Position numbers and translations under genes: made by a program. Below, in pieces: positions 26,618-35,310 of a DNA stretch of 64,000 bases. The notes below the pieces were generated by a model. That model was not told the origin of the DNA. It ran no database searches and saw only the letters and a list, made by a program, of their open reading frames with translations. Origin of the DNA: Planctomycetota bacterium (GTDB taxonomy: Bacteria > Planctomycetota > Planctomycetia > Pirellulales > Lacipirellulaceae); NCBI GenBank assembly GCA_029259945.1, contig JAJDEF010000030.1, positions 113,667-177,666 of the forward strand, written 5' to 3'. Every line of letters starts with the position of its first letter. Positions within the stretch are counted from its first letter, which is position 1.

Positions 26618-29600
26618 ATGAACAAGGCCAACATGATTTCCTGGAGCAACGTCGACGAATTTGTCGAGGCATACGAATCTGCGCGCGAGCAAAGCGCGCA
26701 AACCAATTTCGTCGACTTTCTACCTAGTGCCGACCATGACCTCTATCGGGCCGTAGCCTCCGAGTTGATTCGGGTCGATATGGAGTACTCCTGGAACAGC
26801 GGTCAGAATAGGAGACTGCAGCAGTATCAAGAACTCGTACCCAAAGTACTGAACGACCACGACGTACTTCAACAGGTAGCCTTCGAAGAATACCGACTTC
26901 GACTCCGTGCAGGCGAAAACGTGTCGTCCGCTGAGTACAAAAGCAGGTATCGCATCGATACCGATCATTGGCCACAAGAAATTGCGACTACCAATGTGCA
27001 CGCATCCGCTACGGATAGCGCAAGCGACTCCTCGAACCCCGAGCTGCTGCAAGAAGCCTTGGTGTTGGCCGACAATGTGCAGAATTTCCCAGCCGCTGGC
27101 GACCGTTTTCTAAACTTCAACCTGCAGCAGGAAATTGGTCGTGGTGCTTTTGCGAGGGTCTTTTTGGCACAACAAGGCGATCTGGCAGACCGACTGGTGG
27201 TGTTGAAAGTGGCATCCGGCCATTCGCTCGAGCCACAGCATTTAGCTCGCCTGCAACACACCAACATCGTGCCGATTTATTCGGTTCATCGCCAAGAAGA
27301 GATGACCGCGGTTTGCATGCCGTTCTTTGGTACTCGTACATTTGGCGATCTGCTCGACACAGTCCGCCGAAAGTCAGATGCGATTGCCGAAGAACAAAAC
27401 CTCATCAGCACATTCCTAAACCGAGATGACCCCACGCAACCAATCTTCTCGTCAACAAAAATCCCGCCGGTTTCGTCGTCGCCCGGTTCGAATTCGAGAG
27501 TCCTGAAAGTTCTTACCGAATCGAGCCACGTCGACGCGGTCATCTGGCTGATGAAGCAGGTGGCCGAAGGGATTTCGCATGCCCACCAGCGCGGCATTAT
27601 TCACCGGGATATCAAGCCGGCGAACATCTTGCTCACGAACGAGGGCTTGCCGTTGGTTCTTGACTTCAACCTATCCGAAAACGTCGTGGTGAATGGGCGG
27701 ACCGCCCTACTCGTAGGTGGTACGCTGCCCTACATGTCTCCCGAGCACCTCGAGGCCGTCACATCGGGCAAACAGATCGGTTTTCAGACCGACTTGTTCT
27801 CCTTAGGTGTCATTTTCTTCGAACTACTGACAGGCCAGCGACCCTTTCCAGATCGAAAGGGTAGCTTCGACGAGGTGATTCGAGAAATGATTTCGGATCG
27901 GAAAAACGGATGCCCATCCGTACAATCCCTGAACCGCGTTGTACCCTCGTCCATCGCTTCGCTCGTTGATCGATGTCTAGCTTACGACGTGAAAGATAGG
28001 TATCGCACAACGGAAGAGTTGACTGACGACCTCCACCGGCATCTTTGTCATCAGCCGCTACTCTATGCCCCCGACCGATCAATTGCCGAACGCAGTAAGA
28101 AATGGCTCAAGCGGCATCCTCGTATGAGTTCTGGTGCAGGCGTTGCCGCTATTGCAGGAATCTTGTTAGCAACGGTCGTAGGACTTTGGCTGCTGAGAGG
28201 ACAACATCTGGCACGATTAGAAGCCGAAGCGACGTTCGAAACATTTCGCCAACAACAACCGTCGCTTTACATGGCACTTGGCGTTCCCCAATCCGAATCC
28301 CAATTGTTGCGAGACAGTCTCGATTCCACGCGGCAGAGCCTAACGCTGTACGGTGTTCTCGATGACGACAACTGGCAAGAGCAAGCCGCCTACCAATCGC
28401 TACCAGCATCAGAGCGCGAGGAACTCCAACACCGTCTCGGCGAACTCCTCTACTTGGCTGCAAGGGCAAACGATGGACTAGGAAAATTCACTGCCGAAGG
28501 AGAACCACGAGAAACACTTCTGGACCAGTCGCTTCGGTGGAATCGTTTGGCGGTCAATATGTTTTCGAAAAAAACTTGCCCTCAAGCACTGCTTTTGCAG
28601 CAGGCCGATTTACTCGATATGCAGGGTGCTGCTGACTTGGCCGACGAACTGCGACGACAAGCCGCCGAACAACAAAGCTCTGACGTCATCGATCAATACG
28701 CAAAAGTCTACGAACTACTCGACTCTCGCGACTATCTGGCGGCCAAACCATTGCTCACCACGCTGCGCGACCGGAGTCCCACCGATCCCCTGCCCTGGTT
28801 GTTGCTAGGTGACTCTAACGCAGCCTTAGGAGCACTCAATGACTCCGAAGGTTGCCTGACAACCGCTGTCGCGCTGCATCCCGAATCCTACCTCGGCTAT
28901 TATCACCGTGGCCGCTGTCGTTTTGATCTAAGGCAATATGAAGATGCGCTGTCTGACTTTGAAAAAGTGATCCAACTCCGGCCTCAGCTTGCATGCGGAT
29001 TTCTCAACAGGGCATTAACTCACAAGGCAATCGGTAATTATCAAGACGCGATTACCGATTTGACCATGGCTCTCGAGTTGGGTGCCACGCAAACAAGAAT
29101 CTATTTTCTGCGAGCCGAGCTGTATCAACGATTGAATGATGCAGATCATGCAAAACAAGATATCGACACAGGCTTGTCGCTCACCCCGACCGATGAGTTG
29201 AGTTGGGTCGCGCGGGGAGTCGCAAAATTGGAACAAGACGAAAATGCGGCCCTCGCTGATTTTCAACAAGCGATTCAACTGAACCCGATTTCTAGGGTCG
29301 CATTACGAAATTGCGTTCACGTCTTGGCCGACCGTCTCGACCGACCGCAAGAAGCGTTCGAGGCGATCAATCGATTGCTTGCGATCAATGAGAACGATGC
29401 CGATGCCTTGGCAAGCCGGTCCGTACTCTACGCTCGTCAGGGAAATCGGCAGGCGGCAATGACAGACCTCCGACAGTTGCTTCGTGTGTCGAAAAAGCCA
29501 AAAGCTTTGTTCCAGGCCGCTTGTACTTTATCGCTCACTTCGAGCGAAGAAGAGATGGATAACCAGAGAGCCATCGTGCTACTAGCTCGCGCAGTGCTGG

Positions 29601-29764
29601 CAGAGCCTATTTGGTTGTATCGAGCACGCACCGATCCTGACCTAGAAAACTTGCGCCATACAGACGGATATCAACGGCTCGTCGCCGACAGCCGCAAATT
29701 TAATACCATGAATTTGAATCTCAATAAGCAATCTCAGTCTAAAACTGCCGCTACAATTGATTGA
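26618..29764 (+). CDS. Membrane Ser/Thr protein kinase with TPR repeats
   Basis: About 1048 residues. The kinase domain spans residues about 165-500: glycine loop GRGAFARVFLAQ near 172, catalytic loop HRDIKPANIL near 328, and a metal-binding motif DFN in place of DFG near 348. GTLPYMSPEHLEA stands at the usual APE position. One membrane helix follows (VAAIAGILLATVVGLWLL, about 508-530), then a C-terminal region with TPR motifs (for example CLTTAVALHPESYLGYYHRGRCRF in part, ALSDFEKVIQLRP, DFQQAIQLNP). The kinase should be cytoplasmic and the TPR part on the other side. ATG 26618 is chosen; the frame is open to 26597, overlapping the sigma gene. It is the likely partner of the adjacent ECF sigma factor. 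Confidence 0.9.
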   Translation: MNKANMISWSNVDEFVEAYESAREQSAQTNFVDFLPSADHDLYRAVASELIRVDMEYSWNSGQNRRLQQYQELVPKVLNDHDVLQQVAFEEYRLRLRAGENVSSAEYKSRYRIDTDHWPQEIATTNVHASATDSASDSSNPELLQEALVLADNVQNFPAAGDRFLNFNLQQEIGRGAFARVFLAQQGDLADRLVVLKVASGHSLEPQHLARLQHTNIVPIYSVHRQEEMTAVCMPFFGTRTFGDLLDTVRRKSDAIAEEQNLISTFLNRDDPTQPIFSSTKIPPVSSSPGSNSRVLKVLTESSHVDAVIWLMKQVAEGISHAHQRGIIHRDIKPANILLTNEGLPLVLDFNLSENVVVNGRTALLVGGTLPYMSPEHLEAVTSGKQIGFQTDLFSLGVIFFELLTGQRPFPDRKGSFDEVIREMISDRKNGCPSVQSLNRVVPSSIASLVDRCLAYDVKDRYRTTEELTDDLHRHLCHQPLLYAPDRSIAERSKKWLKRHPRMSSGAGVAAIAGILLATVVGLWLLRGQHLARLEAEATFETFRQQQPSLYMALGVPQSESQLLRDSLDSTRQSLTLYGVLDDDNWQEQAAYQSLPASEREELQHRLGELLYLAARANDGLGKFTAEGEPRETLLDQSLRWNRLAVNMFSKKTCPQALLLQQADLLDMQGAADLADELRRQAAEQQSSDVIDQYAKVYELLDSRDYLAAKPLLTTLRDRSPTDPLPWLLLGDSNAALGALNDSEGCLTTAVALHPESYLGYYHRGRCRFDLRQYEDALSDFEKVIQLRPQLACGFLNRALTHKAIGNYQDAITDLTMALELGATQTRIYFLRAELYQRLNDADHAKQDIDTGLSLTPTDELSWVARGVAKLEQDENAALADFQQAIQLNPISRVALRNCVHVLADRLDRPQEAFEAINRLLAINENDADALASRSVLYARQGNRQAAMTDLRQLLRVSKKPKALFQAACTLSLTSSEEEMDNQRAIVLLARAVLAEPIWLYRARTDPDLENLRHTDGYQRLVADSRKFNTMNLNLNKQSQSKTAATID

Positions 29765-30038
29765 ATCGAAACCTCGTTAATACGTCAGTTTGTTGCAAAG
29801 GCTCGACTATTGAGGTTAGAATGGGGTTGGGTTCATGCGGGCGGGCAAAAGTTTGGGCACGCGACGCCGAAGGCGGTTTTTCGGCAAAAAATTGGCGGAT
29901 GTCTATGCACGAACCGGCTCCTCTCTCTGAGGCAGTGTGGGCACTTGTAGATGTGTCCCGCGTTCGCGCGTCTGTGCTGGTGCCAGCTGGACGCATAGGC
30001 GGTCGTTTCCAAGAACCCTATATCTGTGGAATCAACCT

Positions 30039-33000
30039 GTGAACTCACAACGGGGCAGATCAACTCGGCGACTAGGTACTGGGTGCTCGCTCACCGGTCG
30101 CGGGCGGCTTCTGCGCGTTGAGTCTCTGGAACCACGCCTGTTGCTCGACGGTGACGGTTTTCTGACCGGGGCCGATGTTCACTTTACGCTTAGCTTTGCT
30201 TCCGATGGCACGGACGTCGCAGGACAAGCAAGCACGCTTGCTGCCACTTTTGACGCAATCGCACCCACCGCAGTTTGGCAGGAGGCCATCCTCCAAGCAT
30301 TTCAAACGTGGGCTGTCGAGACGAATAGCGACATTGGCGTGGTTTCTGACAACGGCGCCCCGTTTGGCTCGTCAGGGCCAAACCAAAAAGACAGCCGGTT
30401 CGGCGACATACGAATCGGTGCGATCGGGATGTCACCTGAGGTGGGCGCCATCTCGATCCCCGTCGATGGATTGGTCACCGGCACCTGGTTTGCCGACGTC
30501 GTGTTCAACACCGCCTATCCCTACCAAACTTTAGACGACATCTTTGCCATCGCACTGCACGAAGCTGGCAATGTCTTTGGTCTCGAAGATAACACCGACC
30601 CGAATTCACCGTTGTTTACTGGCAGCATCCCCACGGGCCTGCCACCAACCGCGACCGATCTCGCCGCATTGCATCAACTGCACGGCCCACGCAGGCCAGA
30701 CGACAACGAAACAGAAGACGGGCTGACCGACAACGACTCGTTTCTCAATGCGACTCGCTTAAAACATATTGAAGTCACTGGATTGCCGGAAGGCACCGCC
30801 CCTTCGATTGTTTACGGCGATATTGCGACGAATCTAGACCGCGATTTTTTCGAGCTAAAAATACCCGGTGATTACTATGGCTCAACAATCGTGCAGTTAC
30901 GATCAACCGGCATCAGCTTGCTGGCCCCGCAGGTTACGATCTACGACGACGCTCAGCAGTTGATAACGCAATTTATCTCGACCAGCACCAGTGGCGATAC
31001 CTTCACCTTCCAGCTTCCTGCGGTGACTCCAGATGATGTCTACTATGTCGAAGTCACCGGGGCCGACCCCGGTTTGTTCGGCAGGGGTAGCTATTCGTTG
31101 GTTGCCATTTTTGACGGTATCAATCAGATTGATCAAGCCACCATCGACTCAATTGCCGGCGGGCAATATCGGTTTCTCGAACAAGACGATATCGGCAAGT
31201 TTTTTGATGATGACGAGGACGATCACTTCGGAGATGATGCCCATACCGACGACACGCTGCCCGCTGCGGGACAACTGACAACCGTAACGGGTTTTGTCGA
31301 AGCGACTCGCTACGATGTGACTGCAAGTATTTCCGACGCTACGGACATCGATTTTTACACCGTCAAATCGCCGCTACCAGCAGTCACTCCACTCGACGTC
31401 ATGACCATCACCGTCCGTTCGCTAGAAGCAGGGGGCCTGATTCCAAAAGCCTCGGTTCTTGACGCGGATGGCCTGCCCGTTGCTGCGACCATTCTCGCCA
31501 ACGGTAGCGGCCAATATATCATTCAAGTCGATAGCGTGATTACCGACAGTGACTACCAAGTGAAAATCGAAGCCGACAATCCTGCCGGCGCGTTTAATAC
31601 GGGTAACTACAATCTTGTAGTTGCATTTGACAGTCACGTCACACAACTGGACCCGATGTCCGTCGGTACGGTTGGCAACGGAACGACGAAAAACATTCAC
31701 ACCGTTTACATCGGGCAGCCGCAATTGTTTCACATCGCCCTCGAGGTGATTCCGGCGGCAATCGTCGTTCCGACTGCGGTGGTTGCAACAATCAAGAACG
31801 AACTCGGCGAATCTATTTACGAAATCGCCTCGAAACCAGGCGAAACGCGTAGCCGCGAAGCTGCCTTTTTAGAGTCCGGCACCTATACGGTTGAGGTCGT
31901 ACCGTTGACTCTCGATGGAAGTGTTCCTCCAGCATTGACCTACAAATTACTCGGCACCGCGATTTCCGATCCGTTCGTGGGCGATCCCGACGATCCTAAC
32001 GCCCACCCATTTGCCTGTTCAGAACCCGGACTAGAAGGTTTCTTCTGCTACCCAGGTGGATTTGTCTCTCCCGATCCATTCCTCTGGGACATCTTCATCG
32101 ATTCGCTAACAGGCCCGCCGACCAACTCAACTTCAGCAGAAACTCTAACGCTCTTGTTCGGAGATTGGTGGTCCTGGGTTTGGAATCAAACCGGTGTTAA
32201 CGGCCCGCCCTTTGGCATCGACGACACGATTCAGGTATCCGCGAGTTCAGCAGGTCTTGCACCTGCCGTGTTAGGGCCCACAGGTAGTGTGCTCGACAAC
32301 GATGTTGATCCCGAGAACGATCCGCTCGTGGCGATTCTTCAGTCAGGGCCAACCCATGGCACCTTGAGTATCGAAGCCAACGGAACTTTCACTTACACGC
32401 CTGATGTTGGCTTCTCTGGCCGGGATGAATTTACCTATACCGCCTTCGATTTTTCTCATGAGTCTGCCTCTACAATGGTCTCGATCATCGTAGGTGTCAG
32501 CGGCGACTTTGATGCCAATGGCACAGTCAGCGGCACCGACTTTCTCGCCTGGCAACGTGGTTTTGGGGCCATCACTGGGGCGGTGCTCACCGATGGTGAC
32601 AGCGATTTTGACGGCGATGTCGACGCCCAAGACCTTTCCATCTGGCAGCAGCAACTCCCGACCACACCAGTTCCCTCCGATGGCGACGCTGACGGCGATG
32701 GCGATGTCGACGGATTCGATTTCCTCGCCTGGCAACGTGGTTTTGGTACTCCCAGCAATGCAACACCAGCCGACGGCGACGCCGATGCCGATGGCGATGT
32801 CGATGCAACCGATTTAAGTATTTTCCAAAGCAACTTTGGACTCTCTACAAACCCGCCACCAAGCAATGGCGACTCCGACGGCGATGGTGATGTCGACGGA
32901 TTCGATTTCCTCGCCTGGCAGCGTGGTTTTGGTACCCCCAGCAATGCAACACCAGCCGACGGCGACGCCGATGCCGATGGCGATGTCGATGCAACCGATT

Positions 33001-33884
33001 TAAGTATTTTCCAAAGCAACTTTGGACTCTCTACTAACCCGCCACCAAGTAATGGCGACTCCGATGGCGATGGTGATGTCGACGGATTCGATTTCCTCGC
33101 CTGGCAACGTGGCTTGGGAACCGCCACCAACGCGACACCAGCCGATGGCGATGCCGATGCCGATGGCGATGTCGATGCGGCCGACTTGGCCATTTTGCAG
33201 ACGAATTTCGGGCCCGCAGCTACCTCGCAACCAAGCAGCGGCGACTCGAATGCCAATGGCATTATCGATGGTTTCGATTTCCTCGCTTGGCAACGTGGCT
33301 TGGGAACCGTCACCAACGCAACACCAGCCGACGGCGATGCCGATGCTGATGGCGATGTCGATACGGTCGACCTAACGGTTTGGCAAGGCAACTTCGGCAC
33401 CACTACAGGCTTAGCCGCAGCGAGCGCCGCGGAAAGCAACAACGGTGCCACCGCGGCTGCCTCGTTTGCTGCCGTTGACCAAACACCAGTGCCATTAGCG
33501 GCGAGTACCACAGAAATTACGATAACATTTTCATCGGTTGCTCCACTCCAGTTGCAATCAGAATTGCCCCGCAACGCTTCTCCTCTTCCCGAGGGTTTTT
33601 TCCTAACCTCACCGACCCTTGCTTCTGGCTCGACTGCCTCCCAACCCGCATCGTTGCTTAACGAGCGAATAGCTCACCATTGGTTGGAGGGTCAGTTTAA
33701 TGCGCAAGTTTTAGATTCGCTAACTAGACTTCGCGAGTCACCCAAACCAAGCAGCCAGTACCTTCGAAAGCTCAAAGCCCGTGACTTCGCATTTTCAGAC
33801 ATCGGCCTGTCAAAGCTACAAAATCTCCGAAGTGACTTGACCGACTTTTTCGCGGAACCCGACGTGACCTCAGAAATTGGCTAA
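30039..33884 (+). CDS. LEPR-xLL secreted protein with matrixin-like, Ig-like and dockerin segments
   Basis: About 1281 residues from GTG 30039; the frame is open to another GTG at 29937, and neither start has a good ribosome site. Residues about 24-37 hold VESLEPRLLLDG, the planctomycete LEPR-xLL N-terminal motif. A metzincin-like site HEAGNVFGLED lies near 174; the second zinc His of HExxHxxGxxH/D is Asn, so activity is doubtful. Two pre-peptidase-like beta domains follow, then a cadherin/VCBS-type Ig domain (about 725-815: VLDNDVDPENDPLVA, TYTPDVGFSG), and five tandem dockerin-like units (about 820-1125) of period 62 residues. The C terminus is Ser/Ala-rich and ends without a PEP-CTERM. A cell-surface adhesin or inactive protease is likely. 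A DUF1559 gene starts 5 bases downstream. Confidence 0.8.
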   Translation: MNSQRGRSTRRLGTGCSLTGRGRLLRVESLEPRLLLDGDGFLTGADVHFTLSFASDGTDVAGQASTLAATFDAIAPTAVWQEAILQAFQTWAVETNSDIGVVSDNGAPFGSSGPNQKDSRFGDIRIGAIGMSPEVGAISIPVDGLVTGTWFADVVFNTAYPYQTLDDIFAIALHEAGNVFGLEDNTDPNSPLFTGSIPTGLPPTATDLAALHQLHGPRRPDDNETEDGLTDNDSFLNATRLKHIEVTGLPEGTAPSIVYGDIATNLDRDFFELKIPGDYYGSTIVQLRSTGISLLAPQVTIYDDAQQLITQFISTSTSGDTFTFQLPAVTPDDVYYVEVTGADPGLFGRGSYSLVAIFDGINQIDQATIDSIAGGQYRFLEQDDIGKFFDDDEDDHFGDDAHTDDTLPAAGQLTTVTGFVEATRYDVTASISDATDIDFYTVKSPLPAVTPLDVMTITVRSLEAGGLIPKASVLDADGLPVAATILANGSGQYIIQVDSVITDSDYQVKIEADNPAGAFNTGNYNLVVAFDSHVTQLDPMSVGTVGNGTTKNIHTVYIGQPQLFHIALEVIPAAIVVPTAVVATIKNELGESIYEIASKPGETRSREAAFLESGTYTVEVVPLTLDGSVPPALTYKLLGTAISDPFVGDPDDPNAHPFACSEPGLEGFFCYPGGFVSPDPFLWDIFIDSLTGPPTNSTSAETLTLLFGDWWSWVWNQTGVNGPPFGIDDTIQVSASSAGLAPAVLGPTGSVLDNDVDPENDPLVAILQSGPTHGTLSIEANGTFTYTPDVGFSGRDEFTYTAFDFSHESASTMVSIIVGVSGDFDANGTVSGTDFLAWQRGFGAITGAVLTDGDSDFDGDVDAQDLSIWQQQLPTTPVPSDGDADGDGDVDGFDFLAWQRGFGTPSNATPADGDADADGDVDATDLSIFQSNFGLSTNPPPSNGDSDGDGDVDGFDFLAWQRGFGTPSNATPADGDADADGDVDATDLSIFQSNFGLSTNPPPSNGDSDGDGDVDGFDFLAWQRGLGTATNATPADGDADADGDVDAADLAILQTNFGPAATSQPSSGDSNANGIIDGFDFLAWQRGLGTVTNATPADGDADADGDVDTVDLTVWQGNFGTTTGLAAASAAESNNGATAAASFAAVDQTPVPLAASTTEITITFSSVAPLQLQSELPRNASPLPEGFFLTSPTLASGSTASQPASLLNERIAHHWLEGQFNAQVLDSLTRLRESPKPSSQYLRKLKARDFAFSDIGLSKLQNLRSDLTDFFAEPDVTSEIG
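32526..33420 (+). repeat. Tandem 186-base repeats encoding dockerin-like units
   Basis: Equivalent points fall at 32526, 32706, 32892, 33078 and 33264, i.e. one step of 180 and three of 186 bases. The copies starting at 32706 and 32892 are nearly identical over the whole unit; the others have drifted. Each unit encodes two calcium loops (DGDGDVDGFDFLAWQRG and DADADGDVDATDLSIFQ). Slippage or unequal crossing-over is the likely origin. Confidence 0.9.
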
Positions 33885-33888
33885 CGCT

Positions 33889-34974
33889 ATGCGGGTTCCA
33901 AAAATATCACAACGCCGTGGTTTCACGCTCGTAGAGCTACTGGTGGTGATCGCCATCATCGGTACTCTCGTTGGGCTTTTGCTGCCAGCCATCCAAGCCG
34001 CACGCGAGTCAGCTCGCCGCATGCAATGTGCCAATAATCTCAAACAACTGGCCCTCGGAACCCTCAACTACGAGAGTGCCCGCGGGAAACTACCCCCCTC
34101 GGGCCTCGTGAAACTGCGGCAAGACGTCGCACACGACATCGTTGTCTACAATCCCTACGGCTCACCTCAACTCAGCTGGGCGGTGCTCTTATTGCCTTAC
34201 GTAGAACAAACGGCACTCTACAATCGTTTCGAGATGCAGGGGCCCAAGAACGCAACGAATCAGCCAAGCGAAGCGACCGAAGCCTCTGTTGAAACCTACT
34301 TATGCCCAAGTGGTGAAGCTCAAAACCGTTATTACGAACTGTCCGGCTTCCTGGTTGGTGCCCCAGCAAAACGATTTGCCAAAGGTAACTATGCTGCGTA
34401 CGTCAGCCCGTTTCATGTTGATTTGCAACTACTTTACCCAGGGGCCCTCGTTGCAGGGGGGCAGAAAATGGGCAGCGTAGAAGATGGCGCTTCGAACACT
34501 CTAGTTTTCAGCGAAGTCAAAACCCTAGATCACGAAAGCGACGAGCGTGGCGCATGGATTCTACCGTGGACCGGCGCAAGTTTGTTAGCCTTCGATATGC
34601 ATCCCTTAAATTTGGAGGTCGATCCCGATGGGACGGGTGAAGGTGATAAATTTCATGTAGAGCGCCGGGCTGACTACGAGGCCAGTCCTGAAAGCCTGGG
34701 CGAAACACAACGCCCAAACCATCAGGGTCCCAATGCCGATACATTAAAGCAGTGTCTTGAAACGCAACAGCATCTGGCAACCGAAGCGAACATGCCCTGC
34801 ATCAGGCAGCCCACCGTTCCCGACCTCGCGAACCACATGTCAGCCGCCCCGCGAAGTTTCCATTCAAGCGGAGTCAACGCCGCCTTCCTCGATGGACATG
34901 TGACGTTTCTCGTCAACAACATCGACGAGTTCGTCATGGCTTACATGGTCAGCATCAACGACGGACAAAACTAG
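33889..34974 (+). CDS. DUF1559 prepilin-like protein
   Basis: About 361 residues. It begins MRVPKISQRRGFTLVELL, a full prepilin-peptidase-type site with Gly before FTLVE, followed by the hydrophobic helix (VVIAIIGTLVGLLLP) and AIQAARESARRMQCANNLKQL. A C-terminal H-x9-DG motif is present (FHSSGVNAAFLDGHV). These are the hallmarks of DUF1559. The gene starts 5 bases after the LEPR-xLL protein, so the two form an operon; the other DUF1559 gene of the window also directly follows a dockerin-bearing surface protein. The function is unknown, and a pseudopilin-like assembly is inferred. Confidence 0.92.
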   Translation: MRVPKISQRRGFTLVELLVVIAIIGTLVGLLLPAIQAARESARRMQCANNLKQLALGTLNYESARGKLPPSGLVKLRQDVAHDIVVYNPYGSPQLSWAVLLLPYVEQTALYNRFEMQGPKNATNQPSEATEASVETYLCPSGEAQNRYYELSGFLVGAPAKRFAKGNYAAYVSPFHVDLQLLYPGALVAGGQKMGSVEDGASNTLVFSEVKTLDHESDERGAWILPWTGASLLAFDMHPLNLEVDPDGTGEGDKFHVERRADYEASPESLGETQRPNHQGPNADTLKQCLETQQHLATEANMPCIRQPTVPDLANHMSAAPRSFHSSGVNAAFLDGHVTFLVNNIDEFVMAYMVSINDGQN

Positions 34975-34978
34975 GTAG

Positions 34979-35260
34979 TGGGTCGACGAGACACGGCACT
35001 TTTATTACAACCGGCAGTGGCAGGTGCTTGAAGAACGCCGAGAAGTTTCGGGCGCCGAAGACCCCGACCCGCTGGCCCAGTATGTCTACCACCCGCAATA
35101 CGTCGATTCGATCGCCTTGCGGGATTACGATGCAAATCTGGACGGCACCAGCGTGCGGCATTATTATGAGAGAAAAAGGTACAGTGAAAATGGCTTGGCA
35201 ACTTTCAAGACCGCATTCATTGAGAGCAACCGTTGCCGGTTTTCAAAACTAACGCCCTAG
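34979..35260 (+). pseudogene. RHS-repeat core remnant
   Basis: From 34979 the frame reads DETRHFYYNRQWQVLEERR and then QYVYHPQYVDSIALRDYDAN. This is the junction of the last RHS repeat with the RHS core, as seen in planctomycete RHS proteins (typically QYVWGxRYIDDLVLRD). The rest, both the long repeat body before it and the toxin tip after it, is missing, and the frame ends in unrelated residues. A GTG at 35024 could start a short peptide, but I regard it as a gene fragment. RHS proteins are polymorphic secreted toxins or surface proteins, and such scraps are typical of island borders. Confidence 0.65.
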
Positions 35261-35310
35261 CAGGTAGTACCGAGAAGGAAAATGCGACGCCGTCCCGACA
35301 GAGCGACTGT

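Noticed and set aside
32526..33420. Regular repeats considered as a CRISPR array
   Set aside because: The period is 186 bases, units are coding throughout, there are no unique spacers and no cas genes.
32456..33574. A 372-codon open frame antisense to the dockerin repeats
   Set aside because: It mirrors the GAC/GGC/GAT repeats of the real gene and has a monotonous Ser/Pro/Ala content, no domain and no ribosome site.
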